This document shows positions 44,301 to 52,607 of a stretch of DNA of 64,000 nucleotides, one piece after another. A program made the position numbers and the translations under genes. Position 1 is the first letter of the stretch; every line of letters begins with the position of its first letter. Under the pieces are notes generated by a model. The model was not told the DNA's origin. It was given only the letters and a program-made list of their open reading frames with translations, and searched no databases. The DNA comes from JBFMFR01 sp040752025 (lineage in GTDB: Bacteria > Chloroflexota > Anaerolineae > Anaerolineales > UBA4823), in NCBI GenBank assembly GCA_040752025.1, contig JBFMFR010000007.1, positions 62,001 to 126,000 on the forward strand, read 5' to 3'.

Positions 44301-44913
44301 CCTCGACCAGGCTGGTGAGCGCTTCGATCTCCTCCCGACCAGGATGCCGGTATTCGGCGCGCTTGCCGGTGGCCAGGATCACGACCTGCTCGAAAGCAGC
44401 GTAATCCGGGTCAGGGAAACGCAGCGCCAGGCAGCGTTCATACCAGCCAGCCAGGTGGCGGGCCAGGCTCTCATCGCCCAGCATAGCACGCGGGACGATG
44501 ATCACGTGGTGACCGCCGGGAACGATGCGCCCGGTAGTCTGGATGACGAACAGGCGCTCGTGGCGGATGGCCTTGCCATGCTCGTCGCGCATCGGCGACC
44601 AGTCATAAGGCGGGTTATTGAACGCCAGGCTGACGCTGTTGGGCGACCAGGTGACGTGGTAGAAAGACGCCGGCAGCACACGCTCCAGGATGCTCAGTGC
44701 AGCCCGGGCGCGGCTGTAGGATAGTTCGATACCCCAGGTCTCGGCGGGGACGCCCAGGGATTGGGCGAAGGTACGCAAGGCATCGCCAGTGCCGCAGCAC
44801 GGGTCAGCCAGGCGCACCGGCTTTTCAGCCGAGAACCAGGTAACGATCAGTTTGACGATATGTTCAGGGGTAGGGTAATAGAGCAATTTGCTCTGCGCTT
44901 CAAGGCGAGCCAT
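41365..44913 (-). CDS. Fused adenine methylase and SNF2-like helicase
   Basis: 1182 residues. N-terminal methylase: motif I ADPCCGTGD near 37 and motif IV NPPYDW near 100. Helicase: Walker A LDMGTGKT near 440, a zinc ribbon CPVC...CPSC near 655-670 inserted between motifs, DEIH near 706, and a C-terminal helicase domain with ETGLDLVMFSHL and RRVWRLGQ. No nuclease domain is apparent. Methylase-helicase proteins are found on phages and conjugative elements (DarB of phage P1 is an example) where they protect element DNA from restriction. GAGGAACC before the ATG matches other leaders in this region. First gene of the long minus-strand block. Confidence 0.85.
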   Translation of the reverse strand: MARLEAQSKLLYYPTPEHIVKLIVTWFSAEKPVRLADPCCGTGDALRTFAQSLGVPAETWGIELSYSRARAALSILERVLPASFYHVTWSPNSVSLAFNNPPYDWSPMRDEHGKAIRHERLFVIQTTGRIVPGGHHVIIVPRAMLGDESLARHLAGWYERCLALRFPDPDYAAFEQVVILATGKRAEYRHPGREEIEALTSLVEAEIPALAAGDGRFTIPPTPKGDFKFVYTPTEPLDLLRAARQCSPLKSPEFQRLTYVRPVGAPFTPAMPLMIGHLTMLISGQETGVLSLTDPKTGQPFLLKGMSRKQVEADGEAEYDDEGEYSHTRVTERERHVTTLTVAHPDGRLQKLAEPGEVSRFIQSCSADIADAILTRNRPLYNFDPTEAEWKTTAQVGLGLPLLPGRERRGMFDMQRHWAVAAARVMRQTPQGAAVLNLDMGTGKTLITVGALEVLGEWPAVVMCPGHMVWKWKRELEIASNPADPIQARVITRPVRESASRWSQLCQAITEAGGTVVSTTRRQVEPATVNDPGGRRQARIACPTDKIEAVARLLNSLAFRDKDPEGRQVKIAPTIQFSGEGLQVEFVDRDEYTLFDFAGDYRSGLLGKKAVAVIAFDPAKYDAGQEEKPAVVYHWRRTWNEELRFWERRKLPTCPVCGEPFEDKIPRFCPSCHAALFNFTRWRRVGLARLVQHQFKGFFQVYVADEIHKCQDGRTDIGVADQRLLSATRYSLALTGTLFGGAAGSLFFLLYRRSPELRRLFGFREKMRFVDVYGLWERQWNQKEPLAGESGKSTGIERWNYRQRELPGVAPSVIRYLLPITLFGGIADLGYELPPVYEDVVPLEMTEPQAQQYSHASNYLLSKALELLRGGDPGGLSVWFSTSRFRPASGYRDENVAYTGRRGGSIDLGLPAVITAEQPWLPKEQRLAEMVRTDAQQGLRTLIFVEQSGTRDIRERLKNAIETLAPGSEPLLVEAPRVGVLSAGDMSPAKREAWIRLNAPRMDSLLVNPKLIETGLDLVMFSHLVFYETTTSLYVLWQSMRRVWRLGQDKPVQVDFLTYTGTVEERVLDRMGRKMKAAQLLYGKEAAGVLVEADDDDVQRQVIRDALQGKVATSAGEMMEKLRIFSTGDERAVRVSVSPSGSLIAFSHRLLVTQLPAGETVQLDLFGGAVAASAVAMRRKRR

Positions 44914-44957
44914 AGGTTCCTCGATGTGAGTTGTAGATTGAAAGTAGGGGGATGCGA

Positions 44958-45998
44958 TCAGATCGAGATCGCGCCGCTTTTGAGACCCTGGGCGATGACA
45001 GCTTCCCAGCCGGTGTCATCCTTCACCACGCGCAGCGCGGCGGCGAAGTCGGGACCGGCAATGGGCAGGGGCTGCACAAGGTCAGCCTCTTGACCTGCCT
45101 GGAGCAGGTATTCCGCCCAGGCGGGTTGGGTGGGCCAGGCGATCGCTAACGCCAGGCGTTCGTTGAATTTGGCGGGCAGCGCCTCGCCAGGAGCGACGAT
45201 CACGTAGAAGTGATCGTCACGCTCCTCCTGCGGGTTGCCGGAAAGCGGGTGCAGCAGTGCAGCGCTCGTTCCGGCGGCGTTGGCTTTGGCCAGGCTGCTG
45301 GAAATGTGGATGAAGCCGCGTTTTGCACCACGCACATAGGCATTGTGGGAACGGCCCTTGATCGAGATCCAGCCCTTGCCATTATTGTTGGCCAGCGTGG
45401 CGCGGATGGCGGTGAGTAATTCCTTCGAAGGGCTGGCAGCCAGGGCGGCTACGAGCTGCGAGTCATCCGGCGACCAGACAGCCGAGGAAGCGAAGATCAT
45501 CGCCGAATCGTTGGCGATGGAGATCGTCTCCAGGGCGGCATCATCTTCGGGCCACTCCAGCTTCCAGACTACATAGGTCTGGCGATCGGAGCGCAGCAAA
45601 GCGTTGATCCGGCGCAGGAAGCGGTAGTCGCTCTCTTCCTGGCGCAAGTCGAGCGCCAGGCCGGGATCGCTGCCATCTTCGGCGCGTAGCGTGATGTAGT
45701 CCGGGTGAACAATGGCGGTCGCCAGTTGCAGCACAGGCTGCGGCGTCCACTCTACGGGCGGTATGCCGTTGACCAGGATCAGGACCGAGGCGCTGTAATC
45801 CATCTTGAAGCGCCCCCAGTCGGCTTCGTAGTCATACGGGTAGCGTGAGCGGCGCAGGCCCAGTTCCTTGATCGTCGGAATGGGCGGCGCATCTTGCTCA
45901 GGGTCATTGGGTGAAGCCAGGAACTTGCCCTGGCGCTGGAATTCGATCAGTTTGAGCGTCTGCTGGCGCAGGCGACTGTCCTCAAATGAGGATTTCAT
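44958..45998 (-). CDS. Unknown protein of the element backbone
   Basis: 346 residues from the ATG at 45998, which has GGAGG 7 bases upstream; the open frame beyond it is a translated repeat. I do not recognise a family. A basic N-terminal helix (FEDSRLRQQTLKLIEFQRQG) is followed by mixed alpha/beta sequence with an FMxxYSASVLILVNG strand and a hydrophobic HPLSGNPQEERDDHFYVI segment. It lies 44 bp after the methylase-helicase start on the same strand and is probably expressed upstream of it. Cytosolic. Confidence 0.6.
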   Translation of the reverse strand: MKSSFEDSRLRQQTLKLIEFQRQGKFLASPNDPEQDAPPIPTIKELGLRRSRYPYDYEADWGRFKMDYSASVLILVNGIPPVEWTPQPVLQLATAIVHPDYITLRAEDGSDPGLALDLRQEESDYRFLRRINALLRSDRQTYVVWKLEWPEDDAALETISIANDSAMIFASSAVWSPDDSQLVAALAASPSKELLTAIRATLANNNGKGWISIKGRSHNAYVRGAKRGFIHISSSLAKANAAGTSAALLHPLSGNPQEERDDHFYVIVAPGEALPAKFNERLALAIAWPTQPAWAEYLLQAGQEADLVQPLPIAGPDFAAALRVVKDDTGWEAVIAQGLKSGAISI

Positions 45999-46033
45999 GC
46001 AAAGCCTCCAGTTTGGAAAAGATAGGGAGGCGA

Positions 46034-46095
46034 AGCGAAAAACGCTCCGACCCTCGCCGCTGCGGTCGGATAACCGCAAGGGAGAGGGCCGGAGA
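46034..46095. repeat. Interspersed repeat copy
   Basis: Contains TCCGACCCTCGCCGCTG (46046-46062) and a small palindrome, and resembles the sequence at 50944-50960 (one base different). The 45999-46426 spacer otherwise holds only an inverted repeat TTGTAC-N6-GTACAA at 46203-46220, possibly an operator for one of the two divergent genes, and no ORF of substance. Confidence 0.45.
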
Positions 46096-46426
46096 AAAGA
46101 GAGAGACATTGGAATATGAAACACGGGCCGAGGGTTCTAGAGAATTTTCGTGACAACCTTTTGGTTTGATGGTCGATCAAGAGTGTAAATTTTACGATTT
46201 TGTTGTACAATTAAGTACAAAGGTAAGGAAGCCCTGTACCGTTTCCAATAATGTATCCAAATTCGAATACGACACTTTTCAGAAATAGCTTAATTCTGCC
46301 CAGGTTGATATGGCGGCAAAGTTGAAGGAGACACATCGGCTCTGACCATCCCATTCCTAATTGAAAATCGTTTGCGTGTGGAGATACTTTGTCGTTCAGG
46401 CATAGTAACGAAATGGATGTGAGACC

Positions 46427-46963
46427 ATGAAAAAAAACAAGCTCTGGGTATATCTTGTAACCGTACTCACTTTATTACTCGTTATCGTGGCAATAATACT
46501 TTCTACAAATGCAAGAAAGCAGGGGGAGGTTGAGTTATCCTTTGAAACAATCGAAATTGCAGAGATACCTGGTACAGGGTACGAATATCAGGGAAAGGAA
46601 CCAAGCCTTGTAATTGTTGCTGACAAGGGGGGAATTGATTTGCTTGGGGAAAATGTGTCTACGGAGTCTCTGACTAAGCTAGAAAACCTGGATTTCGGCC
46701 AATTTGTTGCGATAGTCGTATTTCAGGGTATTACGGGTACCAATCTGTATGGGGTTGAAATCCAACGTATAACTAAACAACAGAGCACCCTTAATATTTT
46801 TGCTCACTTTACCGAGCGCGATCCATCAATAGGCGCAAGTACAGTAGTGACTTCCCCATACCATATCGTAAGAATTCCCAAAAAGGAATTGAGCGGCAAA
46901 ATAGAAGTAGTTCTGTACTCGGATGGCAGAGAGATAACTCGCCGATCTTACACTATGCCATAA
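46427..46963 (+). CDS. Membrane-anchored PrcB_C-like protein
   Basis: 178 residues. An N-terminal signal anchor (residues 7-26, LWVYLVTVLTLLLVIVAIIL) is followed by a ~130-residue exported domain with the pattern of PrcB_C: FGQFVAIVVFQGITGT, NLYGVEIQRI, TSPYHIVRIPKKEL. PrcB is a factor of a bacterial protease complex. A subtilase is encoded 28 bp downstream on the same strand, so this is probably a partner or inhibitor of it. The signal sequence has no lipobox Cys, so it is an uncleaved anchor or a poor cleavage site. AT-rich compared with the flanking block. Confidence 0.55.
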   Translation: MKKNKLWVYLVTVLTLLLVIVAIILSTNARKQGEVELSFETIEIAEIPGTGYEYQGKEPSLVIVADKGGIDLLGENVSTESLTKLENLDFGQFVAIVVFQGITGTNLYGVEIQRITKQQSTLNIFAHFTERDPSIGASTVVTSPYHIVRIPKKELSGKIEVVLYSDGREITRRSYTMP

Positions 46964-46991
46964 TCCAAATACGCGTACCTCGAGGTGACAC

Positions 46992-49139
46992 ATGAGCACG
47001 AGTTTTCTAAAATGGGCAGTAGTCACTCTATTCTTGTTCGGAACTATCGCGACTTTTGTGCCTATCATATCCGATCAAACTTTCGACTATGAAGCAGAAA
47101 CGCGAAAAGTTGTTGAATACATCTCCAAACGAGAAGCGATCCCTGCCACTCAGCTTGCAATTGTTAATCAACACCGTCGTGACTATCAAATTCTCAACAA
47201 ATCCTTTTGGATGGTCACAGCTCTGGATACCAGTGGCAACAATTGGTATACCGCCATGGTTGATTTGGGCGACGGCAGCTTTGTGGATGAAATTGATAAG
47301 ATAGAGCAAGCCGAGCGAAATGCCCGTTTGGACAAGTACGGTAAGTTTGAGCCAATTCTTTACGAGCAATTGCAATTCATGAAAGCCGAAGAAAAAGTCC
47401 AAGTAGCGCTTTGGGTAGCAGGAGCTCCTAAACGCAGCCAAAGTGAGCTTTATGCGTCCCTGGCTGCCCAATACCCAGAAGCGAAGCAAGCGTTACAACT
47501 ATCAGGTAAGCCCTTTGATGTACGCGATCCAGAGATGGTTGGCATATTAGAAGCAGAGTACATGCAAATGCTGGCTGAAGACACTGAAATACAGATCTAC
47601 CCTCTTGTTAACGCATTACAGGCTCAGGGATATAGCATTACCGCCTTTGAAGCGTTGCCAGCCGTCGTTGTAACCTTGCCTAAATCTATGCTTCTAGAAA
47701 TTGCGAAGAGAGACGATATTGGTATGGTGTATCTTGCTGGTAGAATGCAGAAAGCTGAATTAGACACTGCTGTGCCCACAATTTTAGTTCCGCCTGTATG
47801 GCAAAGAGGTTATCGCGGTAACGGGGTCAATATCGCTATTCTGGAGGCTGGGAAAGTGGATTTTACTGGCCCAGCAGGACACAACTATTTGCATCAAGGC
47901 CAGGTGAGAACTTGTACTATGGGAGAAGAGTGGCATAAAACGTTTGTGGCCAGTATATCGGCCAGTTACCACGGTTTCTGGACCGGCGTCGCTCCAGATG
48001 CCACGATCGTAGATGCTTGCACAAATGGCAATGATGTGGATACAGTAAGCGCTTTGTCATGGGCAACCTCTATCGCTGATCCTATCAATGCCAGTATTGC
48101 TTTTGTTGACGATGGCCAGTTGCATTTTGTAGATAGAGCTTTTGATCACTATGCACGAAATGGCAATGACACAGTCGTTGTAAGCGCCGGGAACTTTAAT
48201 CCTGACACTACTTACGTGAGTTCTCCAGGTTTAGGTTGGAATGTCATCACTGTTGGCGCATTTGACAATAAAGAAAACAGTGATTGGTGGGATGACGTGA
48301 TGTGGAGCGATTCCAAATGGAAAAATCCCCCAGGAACAGACCGGGAGAAGCCAGAAGTTGTAGCACCGGGTGTTCTCATTTCGGCACTTAAATTGGATAA
48401 TAATCCAACTACGGCTAACGGCACAAGCGCTTCTGCCCCTCAAGTAGCCGGTTTGGCAGCTTTGTTGATAGACCGCGATGGATCCCTTGATATATGGCCA
48501 GAAGCTCTAAAAGCTATTATTATGGCATCGGCAACACACAATATCGACGGCCCGACAGGTATACCCACAGGTCAAGACTTAAAAGACGGCGCGGGAGGAA
48601 TTAACGCTAGTTTGGCCGATAGCATTGCTCAAGTCCACAACTTATCTGCCACCAATCCGTGCACTACATCTTGTTGGTGGGCATCTTCAATCACTGATAC
48701 TAATTTTCCAGATAACTATCTATATCGCTACTTTACTGCGGATAAAGGTGACTTTATTCGTATCGCGATTGCGTGGTGGTCAGATGTTAATTGCCCTGAT
48801 CCAGGCAGTTGCAGTTACGATCAACTGGATACAAATTTGAACCTGGGAGCTCAAAAATCGAATGGCGGGACATGGGATTGGGTTTCTGGGGCTTGGTCAG
48901 CCAGTTATAGCAACAATTACGAATTAATTGAGTTTGTAGCGCCCGAATCAGGTAATTATCGAATTGCAGTTCACAAGGCAAGTACTAACGTAATTTCGAA
49001 CTCTCTGGGGATAGCTCTTGTTAGATTACGCAGAATTTACCTGCCCCTTATTATGAGTGGGACATCTTCTCGTTCCCTCGGATCCAACCCATATCCGTCC
49101 CCTAGTTTCTCTTCTCCACTTCCAAATCCATACCCATAG
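46992..49139 (+). CDS. Secreted subtilase-like protease with altered triad
   Basis: 715 residues; a hydrophobic start (LKWAVVTLFLFGTIATFV) is a signal sequence or anchor. The S8 domain begins near 270. Ser479 in NGTSASAP, His315 in the WHKTFVAS segment (canonical HGTHVAG) and Asn401 in SAGN are present. The catalytic Asp, normally in IDTG, is Glu285 in ILEAG. The long N-terminal region (40-265) may be a propeptide. The C-terminus IYLPLIMSG followed by a Ser/Pro-rich tail is the sorting-like end common in Chloroflexota secreted proteins. With the PrcB-like gene it forms a two-gene unit inserted in the minus-strand block. Activity is uncertain. Confidence 0.82.
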   Translation: MSTSFLKWAVVTLFLFGTIATFVPIISDQTFDYEAETRKVVEYISKREAIPATQLAIVNQHRRDYQILNKSFWMVTALDTSGNNWYTAMVDLGDGSFVDEIDKIEQAERNARLDKYGKFEPILYEQLQFMKAEEKVQVALWVAGAPKRSQSELYASLAAQYPEAKQALQLSGKPFDVRDPEMVGILEAEYMQMLAEDTEIQIYPLVNALQAQGYSITAFEALPAVVVTLPKSMLLEIAKRDDIGMVYLAGRMQKAELDTAVPTILVPPVWQRGYRGNGVNIAILEAGKVDFTGPAGHNYLHQGQVRTCTMGEEWHKTFVASISASYHGFWTGVAPDATIVDACTNGNDVDTVSALSWATSIADPINASIAFVDDGQLHFVDRAFDHYARNGNDTVVVSAGNFNPDTTYVSSPGLGWNVITVGAFDNKENSDWWDDVMWSDSKWKNPPGTDREKPEVVAPGVLISALKLDNNPTTANGTSASAPQVAGLAALLIDRDGSLDIWPEALKAIIMASATHNIDGPTGIPTGQDLKDGAGGINASLADSIAQVHNLSATNPCTTSCWWASSITDTNFPDNYLYRYFTADKGDFIRIAIAWWSDVNCPDPGSCSYDQLDTNLNLGAQKSNGGTWDWVSGAWSASYSNNYELIEFVAPESGNYRIAVHKASTNVISNSLGIALVRLRRIYLPLIMSGTSSRSLGSNPYPSPSFSSPLPNPYP

Positions 49140-49175
49140 CATCGCCCTATATTAAGATACACAAATTACAGAAAA

Positions 49176-49212
49176 CCTGAGGAGATCATGTGGAATCTCC
49201 TCAGGTGTTTTT
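49176..49212 (+). terminator. Terminator of the protease unit
   Basis: CCTGAGGAGAT (49176-49186) pairs perfectly with ATCTCCTCAGG (49195-49205); TGTTTTT follows. Confidence 0.88.
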
Positions 49213-49286
49213 AATTCGTAGGTAAGTAACCTGGATGGTCAGATAGTGTTGTGAAAGAATTGTTCAAAGGAACTGCTTTGATTGCC

Positions 49287-49682
49287 TTATTCTTTAGATC
49301 GGATTTCCGGACAAGTCACACCAACCTGTTTGAACAATCGGCGGATTTTGCGCTTCGCCCAGGCCAGGTCAGCCGGGCGGTTGTGGTTGCGTTTGCTGCG
49401 ACCGAGCGCATAAGCATCGGTCGAGAGCAGCAGATGGGTAATGTTTTCACCCTCCCAGCCCCAACTGACCGAAGCTACATATTCACAGGGCTTGGAAAAA
49501 GCTCCAGCAGTCATAACAACGCTGTCCCAGCCTTTGGGATGGTCCGCAGGGGTGCACCAGATTTGGAAGCCAGCGGTTCCGGCCTCGAAGATCGCCTCTG
49601 GTTCAGGGTTGACGGCAATATCCAGCCGGCGCGCCAGGTCGAGCACCGGTTTCATACGGCGATGCTCATTTGAGTAAGACAT
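49287..49682 (-). CDS. Unknown 131-residue protein
   Basis: A well-placed GGAGG lies 5 bases before the ATG. Contains a basic helix (WAKRKIRRLFKQVGV) near the C-terminus and a glycine/tryptophan-rich middle (SVSWGWEGENITHLLLS). No family recognised. Packed 14 bp after the next upstream gene on the same strand, so it is the downstream end of the RadC-like cluster. Convergent with the protease gene. Confidence 0.6.
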   Translation of the reverse strand: MSYSNEHRRMKPVLDLARRLDIAVNPEPEAIFEAGTAGFQIWCTPADHPKGWDSVVMTAGAFSKPCEYVASVSWGWEGENITHLLLSTDAYALGRSKRNHNRPADLAWAKRKIRRLFKQVGVTCPEIRSKE

Positions 49683-49696
49683 GTTTCCTCCAGTTA

Positions 49697-50134
49697 TTAG
49701 TTAATGTGATGTTCAGTGGGGAATAGATCGAGTTCCCAAACGTCTGGGAATTCTTCTTGCAGGCGGGCAACCAGATCAGGTTCCAGTCGCCATTCGTGAG
49801 CGAAGAGCATTACGTCCCGTACCCGCGCCGGCGACCCTTCGTCGCGGTTGGTTTCGCAGGCCGGGCAATCAGGGATGTGATAGGGTTGGATATAGGCTTC
49901 TTCACAGCGGCACTCCCAGAACAGGTGCGTGACCATTCCGACATCGGACTGGTAGCTACTTGTCGAAAGGCATATCTCGCATTCGCGGGCGTGTTCGCAC
50001 AGGCAGTTCTCTCGATTACTCTCAGGGCAGGCCTGATCGTGGCAGGTCAATCCGCACAAGGTCTCGGAAGAAGCCTCCGGAGCAGCCAGGCGGCCGCACC
50101 AGGCGCAGATGGTTGGTGGTCGGTCAGTGATCAT
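49697..50134 (-). CDS. Cysteine-rich zinc-binding-like protein
   Basis: 145 residues with thirteen or more Cys arranged as CAWC, CxxxCHDQAC, CLCEHARECEIC and CPAC. Two or three zinc knuckles are plausible. The C-terminal 40 residues (LEPDLVARLQEEFPDVWELDL) are helical and acidic. Function unknown; the same operon holds other Cys-rich proteins. Starts 9 bp after the stop of the RadC-like gene. Confidence 0.6.
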   Translation of the reverse strand: MITDRPPTICAWCGRLAAPEASSETLCGLTCHDQACPESNRENCLCEHARECEICLSTSSYQSDVGMVTHLFWECRCEEAYIQPYHIPDCPACETNRDEGSPARVRDVMLFAHEWRLEPDLVARLQEEFPDVWELDLFPTEHHIN

Positions 50135-50143
50135 GGCTGCATC

Positions 50144-50875
50144 CTACGAAAACCCCAAACCTTTTTCCTTCAAGGATACGTAGCCTGTAGGGGCTGTACG
50201 GCCAATGATGAGATGGTCGAGCAGCTCGATATCCATCAGTTGGCCAGCCTGGACAATCGCCCGGGTCAGGGCGATATCATCCGGGCTGGGAGACGGGTCG
50301 CCGCTGGGGTGGTTGTGCACCAGGATGATGCCATGAGCCATGCGCTGAACAGCCGGTTTGAAAACCTCGCCGACGCGCACCAGCGTCATATTGAGTGAGC
50401 CGTGATACACCTCCACGATCTCGATCAGGCGGTTGCGGGTATCGAGCAGCAACACTTTCAGATATTCCTGTTCGAGCAGGCTCATCTCGTACTGCAACAA
50501 CGCCGCGGCGTCAGATGGGCTATGGATCTGCGGGCGCTCGGCGAAACCGGAGTTTCGCACGCTATCCTGGTTGAGCTTCTTACCCAGGGCCAGGGCAGCT
50601 TTCAAGCGCACTGCGGTTTGCTGGCCGATGCCTTTGACCGAGCCGATCTCAGCTACGCGAGCCTGGTACAGCCCACGCAAGCCGCCGAAATGTCTTAGCA
50701 GGTCATCGGCGATCTCGATCTGGTTTTGGCCGCCAACAATGGCAGCCAGCAGTTCGGCTAAGTTACAGGCGTCGGCGTTCTGAGCGACACGATAGGCAGG
50801 CTGCTCACGCAAGGGCAGCAGCCTGAGTTTTGGAAGATCATAGGGGGATTGAACTTGAAACAGTGGTGTGTCCAT
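50144..50875 (-). CDS. RadC-like JAB-domain protein
   Basis: 243 residues from the ATG at 50875; the longer frame reading upstream is repeat sequence. The N-terminal part has a helix-hairpin-helix-like region (RVAEIGSVKGIGQQTAVRLKAA) and the C-terminal part is the JAMM/MPN fold with HNHPSGDPSPSPDD carrying the zinc ligands H-x-H-x10-D. RadC-family proteins were named for DNA repair but occur mostly on plasmids, phages and conjugative elements; their role there is unknown. Neighbours are replication and recombination genes of the element. Confidence 0.85.
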   Translation of the reverse strand: MDTPLFQVQSPYDLPKLRLLPLREQPAYRVAQNADACNLAELLAAIVGGQNQIEIADDLLRHFGGLRGLYQARVAEIGSVKGIGQQTAVRLKAALALGKKLNQDSVRNSGFAERPQIHSPSDAAALLQYEMSLLEQEYLKVLLLDTRNRLIEIVEVYHGSLNMTLVRVGEVFKPAVQRMAHGIILVHNHPSGDPSPSPDDIALTRAIVQAGQLMDIELLDHLIIGRTAPTGYVSLKEKGLGFS

Positions 50876-50933
50876 ATGGACGAGCCTCCAATTGATTGAA
50901 ATGTGGAGGGCAGGAATCGAATACTCCGACCGG

Positions 50934-51034
50934 AGTGATCTTCTCCGACCCTCACCGCTGAAGTCCGCAAACTTCACCGGTCAAGATCGGAGTAACAGCA
51001 GTTTGAGAAATGGGAGGCAATGGTGTTGCCTCCC
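50934..51034. repeat. Repeat copy and hairpin between RadC and vWA genes
   Basis: Holds the 17-base TCCGACCCTCACCGCTG (50944-50960) of the repeat also present at 46046-46062, and a perfect hairpin GGGAGGCAA (51012-51020) with TTGCCTCCC (51026-51034). The hairpin sits 17 bp beyond the vWA stop codon and may end that transcript, though the T-run is poor. Confidence 0.45.
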
Positions 51035-51050
51035 TGGTATCACGTTTGAA

Positions 51051-52607
51051 TCAAGCCAGACTCTTCAGCAAATTGCCGAGTTTGTCGGGTAAGTCGTTGT
51101 TGGAACTGATGATTAGATGGGGGAAAAGCCGCTTGAGCTTGACCACCAGGTCCGCATCATCGCCCAGGTAGACGCCGATGACCGTAATCCCGGCGCGTTC
51201 CAGGCGGCGGATGTGCGTGTGACTGAGCATCAGATCATTGCCTTCTGCGCCTTCATACACAGGGTCGCCGTCGTGCAGCACGACGATGAATTTCCGGCGT
51301 TGCGGGCAGTTCTGCAAGGCGGTTTCGGCCAGCTTCAAGCCCCAGTCCAGGAATTCGTAGTGCGTTCGACCGGTGAATCCGGCGATCAGCGCCTTGACGG
51401 TCTCGGAAGATCGCACCGTTAGCGGAGCAGCTTCCAGAACGCGTTCGCGCTCTGAGTCGGAGTGCGCCCCGAAGAAGGCCAGGCCGGTAGGGATTTCCAG
51501 ATCTGTCGAGGCCAGGTACAGGCTCATCAGCGCCAGGCGCACTTGTGTGTCGCAGTCGCGCATGGAACCGGAGCGATCCACCAGCAGGTAAAGCGCCAGG
51601 TCACGCGGGTCTTCGGCGATGGATTGCGCCAGCAGGTGCGGCGTCTCAGGGGTGGGGGCTTCCTGGCGGAAGCTGTAACGCCCCTGGCTTTCGTGCGGCT
51701 CCGGGCGGGTATCCGGCGTGGGCAGGCGCAGCGCTTCAACCAGTTGGCGAACGATGGGTCTGGAGCGATCTTCCAACTCCACGTATGGAGCGGGTTCAGA
51801 GTAGCGATCTTCGAACAGCGGCTGGTCTGAACCAACCGTGTCACTTTTGCCCAGGCCGGGCTGCTCCCCTTGAGCAGGTGCGGCCGGGAAAGGCAGCGGT
51901 TTGTCCGCTCTGCGCAGCGGGATATTCCCAGCCGGCAGTTGGATCAGCCGCAGCGGCGAGGTCTTGGGATCGATGCCCAGGCGTTTAAGAACCTGGCGGG
52001 CAAGAGCGATCACCTGGTGCGTATCGTGCGACCTCCAGGCCTGCTCGACCAGCGGTTTGACTTCACTCCACAGCTTTTTGGCTTCTTCGCCAATGCCCAG
52101 CAAATCGAGCATGGCGGCCTCGCCAATCCGGTCACTGGCCCAGCGCCAAACCAGGCAGCAGGCATAGGCCTGGTCGCGGGCAGGCATCCAGGGCAGGCGT
52201 TTCTGGCACGCCAGCATGTGGTCGCCCAGAAGCTGGATTGCCGGTTGGATGCCGGGGTAAAGCACGCAGATGGCGTTTTCGATGCGCTGATCCTCCAAGA
52301 TGTTCGTAGTCTCCTGCAGACGGCCTTCGCTCTGATCAGGCCAGGCGCTGGTAAACCAGGCGTGCCCGGCTTCGTGAGCGAGGATGCCTTGCGTCAGGCG
52401 AAACTGCACTTCCGGCTCTTCTTCTGGGAAGAGCTGCGGGTTGGCCTGGATCACCTGATTATGGGCATCGTGGTAGCCGGTGCCTTCTTCTTCCAGGCGG
52501 ATGGTATAGCGTTTGCCACGCAGCAAAGCCAATACCCACTTGGTAAGCCGGGTCTGAGTCGCCCTTGGCCAAAACCAGGTTTTGCGGGGATCAACGGACG
52601 TTTTCAT
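51051..52607 (-). CDS. vWA-domain metallopeptidase-like protein
   Basis: 518 residues from the ATG at 52607, which overlaps the previous stop by 4 bp (ATGA). The N-terminal part has a zinc-protease-like HEAGH in LAHEAGHAWF; the C-terminal ~190 residues form a von Willebrand A domain with the MIDAS DRSGSMRD. This layout matches the CobT-like protein that works with a MoxR-type ATPase; the ATPase is the next gene upstream. Such pairs insert metals or remodel complexes. In this element the pair is unusual and the role unknown. Confidence 0.8.
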   Translation of the reverse strand: MKTSVDPRKTWFWPRATQTRLTKWVLALLRGKRYTIRLEEEGTGYHDAHNQVIQANPQLFPEEEPEVQFRLTQGILAHEAGHAWFTSAWPDQSEGRLQETTNILEDQRIENAICVLYPGIQPAIQLLGDHMLACQKRLPWMPARDQAYACCLVWRWASDRIGEAAMLDLLGIGEEAKKLWSEVKPLVEQAWRSHDTHQVIALARQVLKRLGIDPKTSPLRLIQLPAGNIPLRRADKPLPFPAAPAQGEQPGLGKSDTVGSDQPLFEDRYSEPAPYVELEDRSRPIVRQLVEALRLPTPDTRPEPHESQGRYSFRQEAPTPETPHLLAQSIAEDPRDLALYLLVDRSGSMRDCDTQVRLALMSLYLASTDLEIPTGLAFFGAHSDSERERVLEAAPLTVRSSETVKALIAGFTGRTHYEFLDWGLKLAETALQNCPQRRKFIVVLHDGDPVYEGAEGNDLMLSHTHIRRLERAGITVIGVYLGDDADLVVKLKRLFPHLIISSNNDLPDKLGNLLKSLA

